DNA of 39,309 nt from contig JALUBE010000026.1 of NCBI GenBank assembly GCA_027045065.1, positions 1-39,309 on the forward strand, given 5' to 3'. Every line of letters starts with the position of its first letter. Within the stretch, counting starts at the first letter, position 1. This DNA is from Desulfurellales bacterium (lineage in GTDB: Bacteria > Campylobacterota_A > Desulfurellia > Desulfurellales > Hippeaceae). The notes below the pieces were generated by a model that worked only from the letters and a program-made list of their open reading frames with translations, ran no database searches and was not told the origin of the DNA. Position numbers and translations under genes: made by a program. This document shows positions 29,685 to 37,464 of the stretch, one piece after another.

Positions 29685-31559
29685 CTAACTTATCTTTGCG
29701 CCAGGTTTAACAGGCTTCTCAACCGTAAGCAGTGCCAAACCATCACCATCTTTGGCAGCAAGGAGCATTCCATTGGATTCAATGCCCATCAATTTTGCCG
29801 GCTTCAAGTTTGCCACTACAACAATGTACTTTCCAACAAGCTCCTCAGGTTTATAATGCTCCTTTAACCCCGCAACAAGTGTTCGAGGTTTCTCTTCACC
29901 TACATCAATCTTTAATTTAATCAATTTTCTTGATTTTTCAATATTTTCAGCTTCCAAAACCTTAGCCACTCTCAAATCCACGTTGAAAAACTCATCAATG
30001 GATATCCTTTTTTGCTTTTTATCGCTCTTCTTTTCTTCCTTTTTCTCCTTCCGCTCGATTCTCTCAAACAACATGCCCGCTCTTTTTACCTTTGCCTGTT
30101 CAATGCTATAGAAGTCCAAGAAAAAGTCGATGGTGTAGCTGCCAATGTCATTCAAGCCCAGCATATACATGATCTTTGCAGATGAATCAGGCAAAAATGG
30201 AGATACAATACCAGCTATAAACTTCAAAGCTGAGTACAGGTTGTAAAGTACCTCATTCAACTGGGCAGTTTTACCCTCTTTATTAAGTGTCCACGGCTCC
30301 TTTTCTGTTATGTACTTATTCACAGCCCTTATGTATTCAAAGATATCGATCAAAGCCTCATCAAATCTAAAAATATCCATGTGCTCCAAGACCTTACTGT
30401 ACGTCTCTTTGGCAAGTTTAGAAAGCGCGTCGTCCTCAATCGATATGGGCATATTTATCAGTCCATCGGCATACTTCTCCATCATTGTTAAGCTTCTGTT
30501 TACAAGGTTACCGAAATCATTGACAAGTTCAGAGTTTATCCTTTCGATTAACTCCCTCTCAGAAAAATCACCATCCAAACCAAACGGAACATTTCTCAAA
30601 AGAAAATACCTGTAAGCATCCCTCGGATATTTCTGTACTATCTCGTTTGGATCTACAACATTACCCAACGACTTGCTCATCTTTTTACCGTCAACCGTCC
30701 ACCAGCCGTGCGCAACAACGTGTTTTGGCAAGGGCAGATCGAGGCTCATGAGAAACGCAGGCCAATAGACGGCATGGAACCTCAGTATATCCTTTCCAAC
30801 AAAGTGCACATCGGCGGGCCAAATCTCATCGAACTCACCCTCTCTACAACCAATGGCGCTGACGTAATTGAGTAGTGCATCAAACCACACGTATATTACA
30901 TGCTTATCGTCAAACGGCACGGGTATACCCCAATCAAAGGATGTTCTTGTTATGCTTAAATCCTTGAGTCCCCCTTTGACGAAGCTTACAATTTCGTTGT
31001 AGCGTGTCTTTGGCAAAACAAAATCGGGGTGTTCTTCGTAGAACTTAAGCAATTTATCTTCATAGGCAGATAGCCTAAAGAAATAAGTCTCCTCCTTGAC
31101 AAGATCCAACTTTCTACCACAAACAGGACAGACCTTATCCTCACCTATCTCAATTTCTGAATAATAACTCTCGCACGGTATGCAGTACCAACCCTCATAC
31201 TCTCCTTTGTAAATATCGCCCTTCTTGTATATGTACTCAAATGCCTCTTGAACGCATTTTACATGATAATCATCCGTTGTTCGCACAAAGAAATCGTTGG
31301 TTATATCTAACTTTTTCCACAGCCTTTTAAAATTCTCAACCACTTTATCCGCTAATTCCTGCGGCGTAAGATTTACACTCTTCGCTGCCTTCTGTATCTT
31401 CTGGCCGTGTTCATCAGTCCCTGTTAAAAAGAACACCTTTTCACCCAAAAGTCTCTTAAACCTTGCAAGTGTGTCGGCTGCAAGCGTTGTGTAAGAGTGT
31501 CCTATGTGCGGGACGTCGTTTACGTAATAAATGGGTGTTGTTATGTAATACCTTTTCAT
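29685..31559 (-). CDS. metG: Methionyl-tRNA synthetase with C-terminal tRNA-binding domain
   Basis: MetRS charges tRNA-Met. The class I signature PHIGHSYTTL and the KMSKS loop DGKKMSKSLGN are intact. The zinc knuckle has two CxxC pairs (CIPC and CPVC). The anticodon-binding helical domain follows to about residue 500, then a charged linker (ERKEKKEEKKSDKKQKR) and an EMAP/Trbp111-like domain (ISIDEFFNVDLRVAKVLEAE). This is the long, dimeric form. Two adjacent ATGs (31562 and 31559) follow GGAGGTGG; I prefer 31559, which makes TGATG with the ricT stop. The gene follows ricT directly. Confidence 0.97.
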   Translation of the reverse strand: MKRYYITTPIYYVNDVPHIGHSYTTLAADTLARFKRLLGEKVFFLTGTDEHGQKIQKAAKSVNLTPQELADKVVENFKRLWKKLDITNDFFVRTTDDYHVKCVQEAFEYIYKKGDIYKGEYEGWYCIPCESYYSEIEIGEDKVCPVCGRKLDLVKEETYFFRLSAYEDKLLKFYEEHPDFVLPKTRYNEIVSFVKGGLKDLSITRTSFDWGIPVPFDDKHVIYVWFDALLNYVSAIGCREGEFDEIWPADVHFVGKDILRFHAVYWPAFLMSLDLPLPKHVVAHGWWTVDGKKMSKSLGNVVDPNEIVQKYPRDAYRYFLLRNVPFGLDGDFSERELIERINSELVNDFGNLVNRSLTMMEKYADGLINMPISIEDDALSKLAKETYSKVLEHMDIFRFDEALIDIFEYIRAVNKYITEKEPWTLNKEGKTAQLNEVLYNLYSALKFIAGIVSPFLPDSSAKIMYMLGLNDIGSYTIDFFLDFYSIEQAKVKRAGMLFERIERKEKKEEKKSDKKQKRISIDEFFNVDLRVAKVLEAENIEKSRKLIKLKIDVGEEKPRTLVAGLKEHYKPEELVGKYIVVVANLKPAKLMGIESNGMLLAAKDGDGLALLTVEKPVKPGAKIS

Positions 31560-32374
31560 CATACCACCTCTTCCTGTTTTTCTTCCTCAGGTAAACTCAA
31601 AACTTGGACATCGGAGACAGGCACCTCTACCATGAGGCCCTCTTCTGTCCTTAAAATAACCGTCTTCTTTATGGGGTTGATATAAACAACCCTGCCTTCA
31701 ACTTCTCCAGATTTTGCCAAAGAATCCATTGGAGGTGCGATTTTTAAGAATTCTTCATATAACTCATGTTCAAACCACAAACAACACATAAGCCTCCCAC
31801 ACGCACCAGATATCTTTTTAACGTTTATGTTTAAATTTTGCTGTTTTGTCATCTTCATGGATACGGGGTTAAAGGTTCTTAAGAAACGCGAGCAACACAG
31901 TTCATCACCACAAAGACCCAATCCACCAATTATACGCGCCTCATCCCTAACGCCGATCTGTCTCATCTCTATTCTAACCTTGAAAATCGATGCAAGCCTC
32001 TTTACCAAAGCCCTAAAATCTACCCTTGTGGGTGAAGTAAAGTAAAAGACGATCTTCTTTCTATCCATCATGTATTCGACTTTAACAAGCTTCATGTTCA
32101 GTTCAAAGGACTTTATCTCTTTTTTGCAGATCTCAAACGCCTTTTTTTCCAACTCCTTGTTTTCATCATATATCTTAAGATCTTCCTCAGTGGCCTTTCT
32201 TATGATCTCTGGCATCTCTTCATAAGTATCGACATCCTCAATCTTCACAACCCTACCCATTCCAACGCCACGTTCATATTCTGCTATAACCCGATCACCA
32301 GCCTTCAAATCCTCTTTGAATCTATATGGGTAGAGTTGTCCAACCCTCATAAATTCCACTATTGCTACCCTCAT
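31559..32374 (-). CDS. ricT: PSP1-domain protein, RicT/YaaT homologue
   Basis: The 271-aa protein has the PSP1 C-terminal domain (about residues 60-150) followed by the cysteine-rich region of YaaT/RicT: GGLGLCGDELCCSRFL and ISGACGRLMCCLWFEHELY (C155, C160, C161, C192, C197, C198). In Bacillus subtilis, RicT with RicA and RicF forms a complex carrying Fe-S clusters that works with RNase Y in RNA maturation. I see no RicA or RicF in the window, and the role in this organism is open. The gene lies between holB and metG as in Bacillus (holB-yaaT). It starts one base after holB. Confidence 0.9.
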   Translation of the reverse strand: MRVAIVEFMRVGQLYPYRFKEDLKAGDRVIAEYERGVGMGRVVKIEDVDTYEEMPEIIRKATEEDLKIYDENKELEKKAFEICKKEIKSFELNMKLVKVEYMMDRKKIVFYFTSPTRVDFRALVKRLASIFKVRIEMRQIGVRDEARIIGGLGLCGDELCCSRFLRTFNPVSMKMTKQQNLNINVKKISGACGRLMCCLWFEHELYEEFLKIAPPMDSLAKSGEVEGRVVYINPIKKTVILRTEEGLMVEVPVSDVQVLSLPEEEKQEEVV

Positions 32375-32375
32375 T

Positions 32376-32984
32376 TCAATCCTCTATTACAGAAAAGATA
32401 TTGGCTAAAAGCAATCTCTCATTTAGATTAAACTCCCTGTAGATTTTGAAAAACTCCATAAATGCACGTACCTTCTCAGGCTTAGCCTTCTTAGAATAAT
32501 AGCTAACCAAAAACCTAAGCACGTTAAGTATATCAGTTTTGTCAGATAAAGAAAACAGAAACCTCAGTATCGCTTCTTTATCCTGTTCTCCCAAAGCCCT
32601 TTTAAAGTCTTCATCGATATATAATTTTCTTTTTAACCTAACAATCTGAGCTCTTGAGTATATTGTATCCAACAGGTTCTCAGTCTTATAAAACGCAAAA
32701 TATACGCCCTCTTTGGGCTCTTCGGTTAACTTAAGAAGGGCATTTTGTGCATCAAAACTCAAATCGCCTATCACAAAACCGACTTTATAATCTTTTTCTA
32801 TTTCCGATTCTTCCTTTATCTTTCTCACATCATCTATCTTTAGTGGATCGAAGTGGAATATGTTCCCCCCATTTACACCCAAAGACATAAGAAAATTAAT
32901 TGCATCCTCTCTATCTCCATTTTCAAGGACAAACGTGGAAAACTTAGAAAACTTTTCATGAATATCGATTAAAGGCTCTCCCAT
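32376..32984 (-). CDS. holB: Short DNA polymerase III delta-prime-like protein
   Basis: The 202-aa protein matches the middle of the delta' subunit of the clamp loader, with DAQNALLKLTEEPKEGVYFAFY and LLDTIYSRAQIVRLKRKL, which correspond to the sensor and SRC-like region (SRA here). It lacks the N-terminal P-loop (no GxxGxGK) and the zinc module, and is much shorter than the usual 300 or more residues. Short HolB proteins are known in Campylobacter relatives. Delta' is a stator that does not need ATP, so function is plausible. It overlaps tmk by 16 bases and precedes ricT, a conserved order. Confidence 0.8.
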   Translation of the reverse strand: MGEPLIDIHEKFSKFSTFVLENGDREDAINFLMSLGVNGGNIFHFDPLKIDDVRKIKEESEIEKDYKVGFVIGDLSFDAQNALLKLTEEPKEGVYFAFYKTENLLDTIYSRAQIVRLKRKLYIDEDFKRALGEQDKEAILRFLFSLSDKTDILNVLRFLVSYYSKKAKPEKVRAFMEFFKIYREFNLNERLLLANIFSVIED

Positions 32985-33574
32985 ATCCTTAGCACTTCCC
33001 CAAAGACTTCCTCTTTTTTCCTCTTGCCATCTATCAAAAAAAACCGGTCGTTTCTCTTTGCAAGCTCACGATAACCCTCTCTTACCCTATAAAAAAAATC
33101 TCTCGGTTTGGACTCAATCACATCCCTTTTGCCTACCCTCTCATTCATCGTTTCCAAATCTACATCAAAACAAAAAACTATGTCGGGCTTTAAACCGTCT
33201 GTGGAAAATAGGTTCAATTTTTCCAGAAAATCTATATCCAAACCTTCGCCAAAACCCTGATAGGCAATTGTTGAGTACATACATCTATCGCTAACCACGA
33301 TGCAACCTTTCTCGAGTTTACTCTTTATTTCTCTCGCATTTTCAGCCCTATCCGCCAAAAAGAGGAACAATTCCGCCCTTTTTGACCAACGGTAATTGAG
33401 CAATAAATCCCTAATTTTGTCCGTTGAACCTCCCGGCTCCTTTGTCAAAAAGACACAAAAACCCTTATTTTCCAAATAATCGGTAAATAACTTGGCCTGA
33501 GTTGATTTGCCGCACCCATCAATTCCCTCAAAGGCTATATACCTAAAGGAGTTCTTTTGATTTCTTGGGGGCAT
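32969..33574 (-). CDS. tmk: Thymidylate kinase
   Basis: Tmk phosphorylates dTMP to dTDP. The 201-aa protein has the P-loop FEGIDGCGKSTQAK, the KEPGGS motif, the DR motif SDRCMYSTIAYQG, and a lid region RDFFYRVREGYREL. The ATG at 33574 lies inside the end of the HD-domain gene (32-base overlap). It is followed by holB with a 16-base overlap. The compact overlap chain suggests one mRNA from the yhaM-like gene through metG. Confidence 0.96.
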   Translation of the reverse strand: MPPRNQKNSFRYIAFEGIDGCGKSTQAKLFTDYLENKGFCVFLTKEPGGSTDKIRDLLLNYRWSKRAELFLFLADRAENAREIKSKLEKGCIVVSDRCMYSTIAYQGFGEGLDIDFLEKLNLFSTDGLKPDIVFCFDVDLETMNERVGKRDVIESKPRDFFYRVREGYRELAKRNDRFFLIDGKRKKEEVFGEVLRIWESL

Positions 33575-34502
33575 AGATGGCTTTTCCTATTATCTTTATC
33601 ATGTCACTCCAACCCGTGTTTTCGTCAATTTTGGCATCAACAACGGGTTGCATCCTCGAATCCAACATATCTATGAGGTGCAAAAGCACCGCCTCTTTTG
33701 TCTTGGGTTTTTTGGGTGAACCGTACTCGTATTCACCGTGATGGCTCAAAATACAGTGCAAAAGATTAATCCTCGTCTCTTCTTTCAACAGGTTCAGCTC
33801 CTTTATCTTGTTCTGTATCACCGTATAACCAATGATTATGTGACCTAAGAGTTTACCCTCTGTTGTGTAGTTGAACGTCACAGGGTCAAGCTCATAGACC
33901 TTGCCAATATCGTGTAAAAGAGCCGCTGTAACCAAAAGATCCCTGTCAATGTCTTCGTAGTTTTCAGCCAACATGCTTGCAATCCTTGCAACAGAAACGG
34001 TATGCTCAAGTAAGCCACCAACGTATGCATGGTGCATGGATTTAGCAGCAGGAGCATGAACAAACTTCTCATAAAACTTCTCATCTGTGAAGATCTCTTC
34101 GAGCAACTTCCTCAAACCGGAGTGTTTCACACTATCAATCAAACCCAAAAGCTCTTCTTCCAACTCTCCAATGTTCTTATTTGTGGACGGCAAAAACGCC
34201 TTCTTGTCAACATCTTCTTCGTCCAACCTCTCCAAATCCTTGATAATCACCTGCCAATTGTCATTATAATAGTTACTCTCACCGGTAATCTTAACAAAAT
34301 CTCCAGCTTCAAACCTATCTTTCAGATGAATCAGATTATTCCAAATCTTGGCATCAATAATACCACTTCTGTCTTTTAGTTTTAACCCAACGTACTCATC
34401 ACCGTTTCTTGCCTTCAATATGTGTTTTTCTGAAACCAAGAACGTCTCATTTTCTATCTTCTTTATCTTTCTCTTTTTAATGGCCTCTATGCAGTCATAC
34501 AT
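33543..34502 (-). CDS. OB-fold/HD-domain 3'-5' exoribonuclease, YhaM-like
   Basis: The 319-aa protein combines an N-terminal OB-fold nucleic-acid-binding domain (about residues 15-95: YVGLKLKDRSGIIDAKIWNN) with an HD domain (155-290). The HD marks are HHAYVGGLLEHT, AALLHDIGK (H197, D198), LSHHGEYEYGSPK and LLHLIDMLDSRM. This arrangement is that of YhaM of Bacillus and CBF1 of Staphylococcus, metal-dependent 3'-5' exonucleases. The RNA or DNA substrate is inferred. It heads the minus-strand operon; the ATG at 34502 follows GGGAGGAG. Confidence 0.9.
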   Translation of the reverse strand: MYDCIEAIKKRKIKKIENETFLVSEKHILKARNGDEYVGLKLKDRSGIIDAKIWNNLIHLKDRFEAGDFVKITGESNYYNDNWQVIIKDLERLDEEDVDKKAFLPSTNKNIGELEEELLGLIDSVKHSGLRKLLEEIFTDEKFYEKFVHAPAAKSMHHAYVGGLLEHTVSVARIASMLAENYEDIDRDLLVTAALLHDIGKVYELDPVTFNYTTEGKLLGHIIIGYTVIQNKIKELNLLKEETRINLLHCILSHHGEYEYGSPKKPKTKEAVLLHLIDMLDSRMQPVVDAKIDENTGWSDMIKIIGKAIYAPKKSKELL

Positions 34503-34555
34503 CTTCTTCTCCTCCCAAACAGCAATCTAAAGATATATAAAACGCTTGAGCTTTT

Positions 34556-34569
34556 CAAGAAACTTCTTG
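34556..34569. promoter_or_regulatory. Dyad CAAGAA-AC-TTCTTG in the yhaM/surA divergent region
   Basis: A perfect 6-bp inverted repeat with a 2-base spacer overlaps a weak minus-strand -35 candidate (TTGAAA). It lies about 55 bases upstream of the yhaM-like ATG and 70 upstream of surA. The half-sites are the same as those at 22794-22806, in the opposite order. Confidence 0.3.
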
Positions 34570-34636
34570 CTAAAAAATATTTTTTTTGTATAGTTATCAT
34601 GATTGTGTAGTATGTGGTAAGGTGTAGGAGTTGATG

Positions 34637-35497
34637 ATGTTAAGGAAAGTATTAGTTTTTACAATAAGCTTCGTGGTTATTTTAAGCTTAAACGCATTCA
34701 GTTCAAAACTGATCGACAAGATTGTAGCAACGGTTAACGGAACACCCATAACGATGTATGAACTGAAAAACATAGCGCCCCTTTACAAGGCAAAATCTGT
34801 CAAGCAACTTCTAAATGAGGTCATTAACGATACCATCATAGAGCAGTACGCCCAAAATGTTGGCATCACTGTAAGCGATGACAAGGTTGAAGAATACTTG
34901 AAAAACATAGCAAGTAAGAACAACCTGACAGTGGATGAGTTTTTAGAAAAATTAAAGGATGCAGGCATAGACTTAGAAGAATACAAAAAGGGTGTAAAGC
35001 TCATGCTCTACAGATTCACCTTCGCACGTAGGGTATTCTTACCCAGTGTGACAGTAACAAAAAAGGATATTGAGCGCTATTACAAACTCCACAAAGACGA
35101 ATTTGTAAATTCTAACAAGGTTGCGATTTTAAGCATCATATCGCTAAAGGATCTAAACACAGCCCAAAAGGTCTACAAAAAACTGTTAAGCGGTGCAAAA
35201 TTTGAGGATATGATGAAAAAGTACTCTCTTAACAAAAACCCAGAAAGGGAGATACCTTTAGCGGCATTGAACCCATACTTGCAAAACAAGATCTTGAGTT
35301 TAAAGAAGGGTCAATTTACGAACATAATAGAGTCAGACGGTAAATACTACATCGTAAGGCTATTGGACATAAAAGAGGGAGGCAACATAGATACACAGAT
35401 AAAAAATATACTAATCGAAAAGCAAATTGATAAAAAACTCACAAGCTGGCTCAAGATGATTAGAGCGAGGTCCGACATAGAGTTGTTTCTTAAATGA
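34637..35497 (+). CDS. SurA-like periplasmic chaperone with degenerate parvulin domain
   Basis: This exported protein of 286 aa has a signal peptide (MLRKVLVFTISFVVILSLNAFS). A SurA N-terminal chaperone domain follows (KLIDKIVATVNGTPITMYELKNIAP, then helices to about residue 150). A single PPIC/parvulin-like domain comes next (ILSIISLKDLNTAQKVYKKLLSGAKFEDMMKKYS, LKKGQFTNIIESDGKYYIVRLLDIKEG). The parvulin part has few of the usual active residues, so chaperone activity without isomerase activity is likely. It would help outer-membrane proteins fold. The track starts on a TTG; of two ATGs (34634, 34637) the second has the better spacing to GTAGGAG. The stop overlaps the S4 gene as ATGA. Confidence 0.85.
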   Translation: MLRKVLVFTISFVVILSLNAFSSKLIDKIVATVNGTPITMYELKNIAPLYKAKSVKQLLNEVINDTIIEQYAQNVGITVSDDKVEEYLKNIASKNNLTVDEFLEKLKDAGIDLEEYKKGVKLMLYRFTFARRVFLPSVTVTKKDIERYYKLHKDEFVNSNKVAILSIISLKDLNTAQKVYKKLLSGAKFEDMMKKYSLNKNPEREIPLAALNPYLQNKILSLKKGQFTNIIESDGKYYIVRLLDIKEGGNIDTQIKNILIEKQIDKKLTSWLKMIRARSDIELFLK

Positions 35498-35754
35498 GAC
35501 TGGATCAATTCCTTAAAGAATCGAGGATAATAAAGCGCAGGACACTGGCAAAGCAGATGTGCGACGAAGGGTTTGTGTTTGTAAACGGAAAGCAGGCAAA
35601 ACCTTCATACGAGGTAAAAATCGGCGACGAGATTGAGATATATTTCAAACAAAAGAAGATGAAATATGCCGTTTTGGGAATACCTAACAAGGGGACGAGA
35701 AAAAACATTGCTTCCAACTACTACACTTTGATAGGTGAGGAGTACTATGAATAG
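35494..35754 (+). CDS. rqcP: S4-domain RNA-binding protein, RqcP (YabO) homologue
   Basis: The 86-aa protein is a small S4 domain protein: MRLDQFLKESRIIKRRTLAKQMCDEGFVFVNGKQAKPSYEVKIGDEIEI, ending YYTLIGEEYYE. From memory it aligns over its whole length with Bacillus YabO/RqcP, including the NG.QAK and YT(I/L) ending. RqcP binds the 50S subunit with peptidyl-tRNA and works with RqcH in alanine tailing of stalled chains. The related HslR (Hsp15) of E. coli is the alternative. It overlaps surA by four bases and pdxA by eight. Confidence 0.85.
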   Translation: MRLDQFLKESRIIKRRTLAKQMCDEGFVFVNGKQAKPSYEVKIGDEIEIYFKQKKMKYAVLGIPNKGTRKNIASNYYTLIGEEYYE

Positions 35755-36757
35755 ACCGTTTATTGGAGTTAGCATGGGAGATCCCGCTGGTATTGGCCCA
35801 GAGGTCATTCTTAAGCACCTCATTTACGAGCCATCATCCAAATACAAGTTAGTCGTGTTTGGCTCTCCAGACGTATTTGAGTATTACCTTGATCTTTTCA
35901 ACCTTGCAATGCAGATAAATGTCATAGACAAATCTGAAAATATAGGGAAAAACTACAAAGACGGGGAACTAAACATAGTCAAGGTAGATGATTTTAAAAT
36001 CGAAGACCTTACGATCGGCAAGGTAAACGCAAAATGTGGTGATATAGCTTACAAAAGCTTCGTGGAGACAGTGGAAGCTGCAAAAAAAGATCAAATTTGC
36101 GCCATTGTCACAGCACCGTTTAACAAAGAGGCTGTAAACCTCGCTGGGCATAAATACACCGGTCATACAGAGATATTGGCAGAGCTTACAAATACAAAAG
36201 ACTATGTCATGATGCTTGCCGCGAAACGATTTAGAATAGCACTCGTAACCACACACGTTCCTTTAAAGGATGTGCCAAAGCTCATAACGAAGGAGAGAGT
36301 TTTAAAAACCATAAGGATTACAAGTAGAGACCTCAATAGGTGGTTCGGCATCAACAATCCAAGGATAGCCGTTGCAAGCCTAAACCCCCATAACTCAGAA
36401 GGCGGTCTAATGGGCGATGAGGAAGAGAAGGAAATACTGCCTGCAATAAAACAGGCAAGGAGCGAAGGCATTAACGTCGAGGGAACATTCTCGGCAGATA
36501 CAATATTCGTGAGGGAAAAGCGCAGCAAATACGATTGCTTTGTCACAATGTATCACGATCAAGGTCTGTCTGTTTTGAAAGCATTGTACTTCGATTCAAG
36601 CGTAAACATTACCTTGGGAATACCCATTATTCGAACATCACCGGATCATGGAACGGCCTTCGATATTGCAGGCAAGTTCATAGCAAACCATAAAAGTTTC
36701 ACAGAGGCTATCAGACAGGCTTACAGAATGGCTCGATGGAAGCAAAGAAAAGCTTAG
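35747..36757 (+). CDS. pdxA: 4-hydroxythreonine-4-phosphate dehydrogenase
   Basis: PdxA oxidises 4-phosphohydroxy-threonine in the DXP-dependent pathway to pyridoxal phosphate. The 336-aa protein starts FIGVSMGDPAGIGPEVILKHL and has the metal ligands in GHKYTGHTEILAE and CFVTMYHDQGLSVLKALYF, with the end SPDHGTAFDIAGK. I use the ATG at 35747, preceded by GGTGAGGAG, and not the GTG at 35735 of the track. It overlaps rqcP by 8 and rsmA by 22 bases. Confidence 0.96.
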   Translation: MNRPFIGVSMGDPAGIGPEVILKHLIYEPSSKYKLVVFGSPDVFEYYLDLFNLAMQINVIDKSENIGKNYKDGELNIVKVDDFKIEDLTIGKVNAKCGDIAYKSFVETVEAAKKDQICAIVTAPFNKEAVNLAGHKYTGHTEILAELTNTKDYVMMLAAKRFRIALVTTHVPLKDVPKLITKERVLKTIRITSRDLNRWFGINNPRIAVASLNPHNSEGGLMGDEEEKEILPAIKQARSEGINVEGTFSADTIFVREKRSKYDCFVTMYHDQGLSVLKALYFDSSVNITLGIPIIRTSPDHGTAFDIAGKFIANHKSFTEAIRQAYRMARWKQRKA

Positions 36758-37464
36758 GTCAGCATTTTCTGATTAACGAATCCGTTGCAGAGCGCATTGC
36801 ATCTTTTTTGAGAAACGATGACGTTGTAATTGAGATTGGGGGTGGAAAGGGAGCGTTAACGGAAAAGCTGTTAAACCTAAAGAAACCAAAACTTTTAGTT
36901 GTTGAGATAGATGATTATATGATTGAACTTTTAAAAGCTAAATTTAGAGAAAGCAAGAATTTTCATTTAGTAAAAGGCGATGGTAAGGATATAAAAGTAA
37001 GAACAGAGTGTGCCGTTTGCGGCAATCTCCCATACAACACAGCAAAAGCAATTATAAAGAATTTTGTTTTTCAGTACAACTTCGTTAAAAAGATGGTGTT
37101 TATGGTACAAAAAGAGGTTGCACAAACAATAACGGCAAGGAGTGGAAGTAGGAACTTTGGTAAATTTACGGTGCTGTGTCAATTGTACTACTACACAGCA
37201 AAGCTATTTGACGTATATCCTGGCTCTTTCAAACCAAAACCAAAGGTTGTATCAACCGTTGTGGAATTTAAAAGAAAAGACACGTTTTTAAATGTAAACA
37301 AGGACTTCTTTAAATTTTTAGATATACTCTTTAGCCATCCCAGAAAAACGGTAAAAAATAACCTCAATATGGATTTGGAGAGCAATATATCAAATAAAAG
37401 ACCATCGGATCTTACAATAGAAGAAATTTACACAATTTGGAGAGCAAAATGGCAGATGCAGTAA
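36736..37464 (+). CDS. rsmA: 16S rRNA dimethyladenosine transferase
   Basis: RsmA (KsgA) dimethylates two adjacent adenosines in the 3' hairpin of 16S rRNA with SAM. The 242-aa protein has KSLGQHFLINESVAERI, the SAM loop VVIEIGGGKGALTEKLL, the catalytic GNLPYNTAKAII and the VYPGSFKPKPKVVSTVV region. The C-terminal helical domain is somewhat short. The pdxA-ksgA pair is widely conserved. The gene overlaps pdxA by 22 bases and rnj by 16. Confidence 0.96.
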   Translation: MEAKKSLGQHFLINESVAERIASFLRNDDVVIEIGGGKGALTEKLLNLKKPKLLVVEIDDYMIELLKAKFRESKNFHLVKGDGKDIKVRTECAVCGNLPYNTAKAIIKNFVFQYNFVKKMVFMVQKEVAQTITARSGSRNFGKFTVLCQLYYYTAKLFDVYPGSFKPKPKVVSTVVEFKRKDTFLNVNKDFFKFLDILFSHPRKTVKNNLNMDLESNISNKRPSDLTIEEIYTIWRAKWQMQ

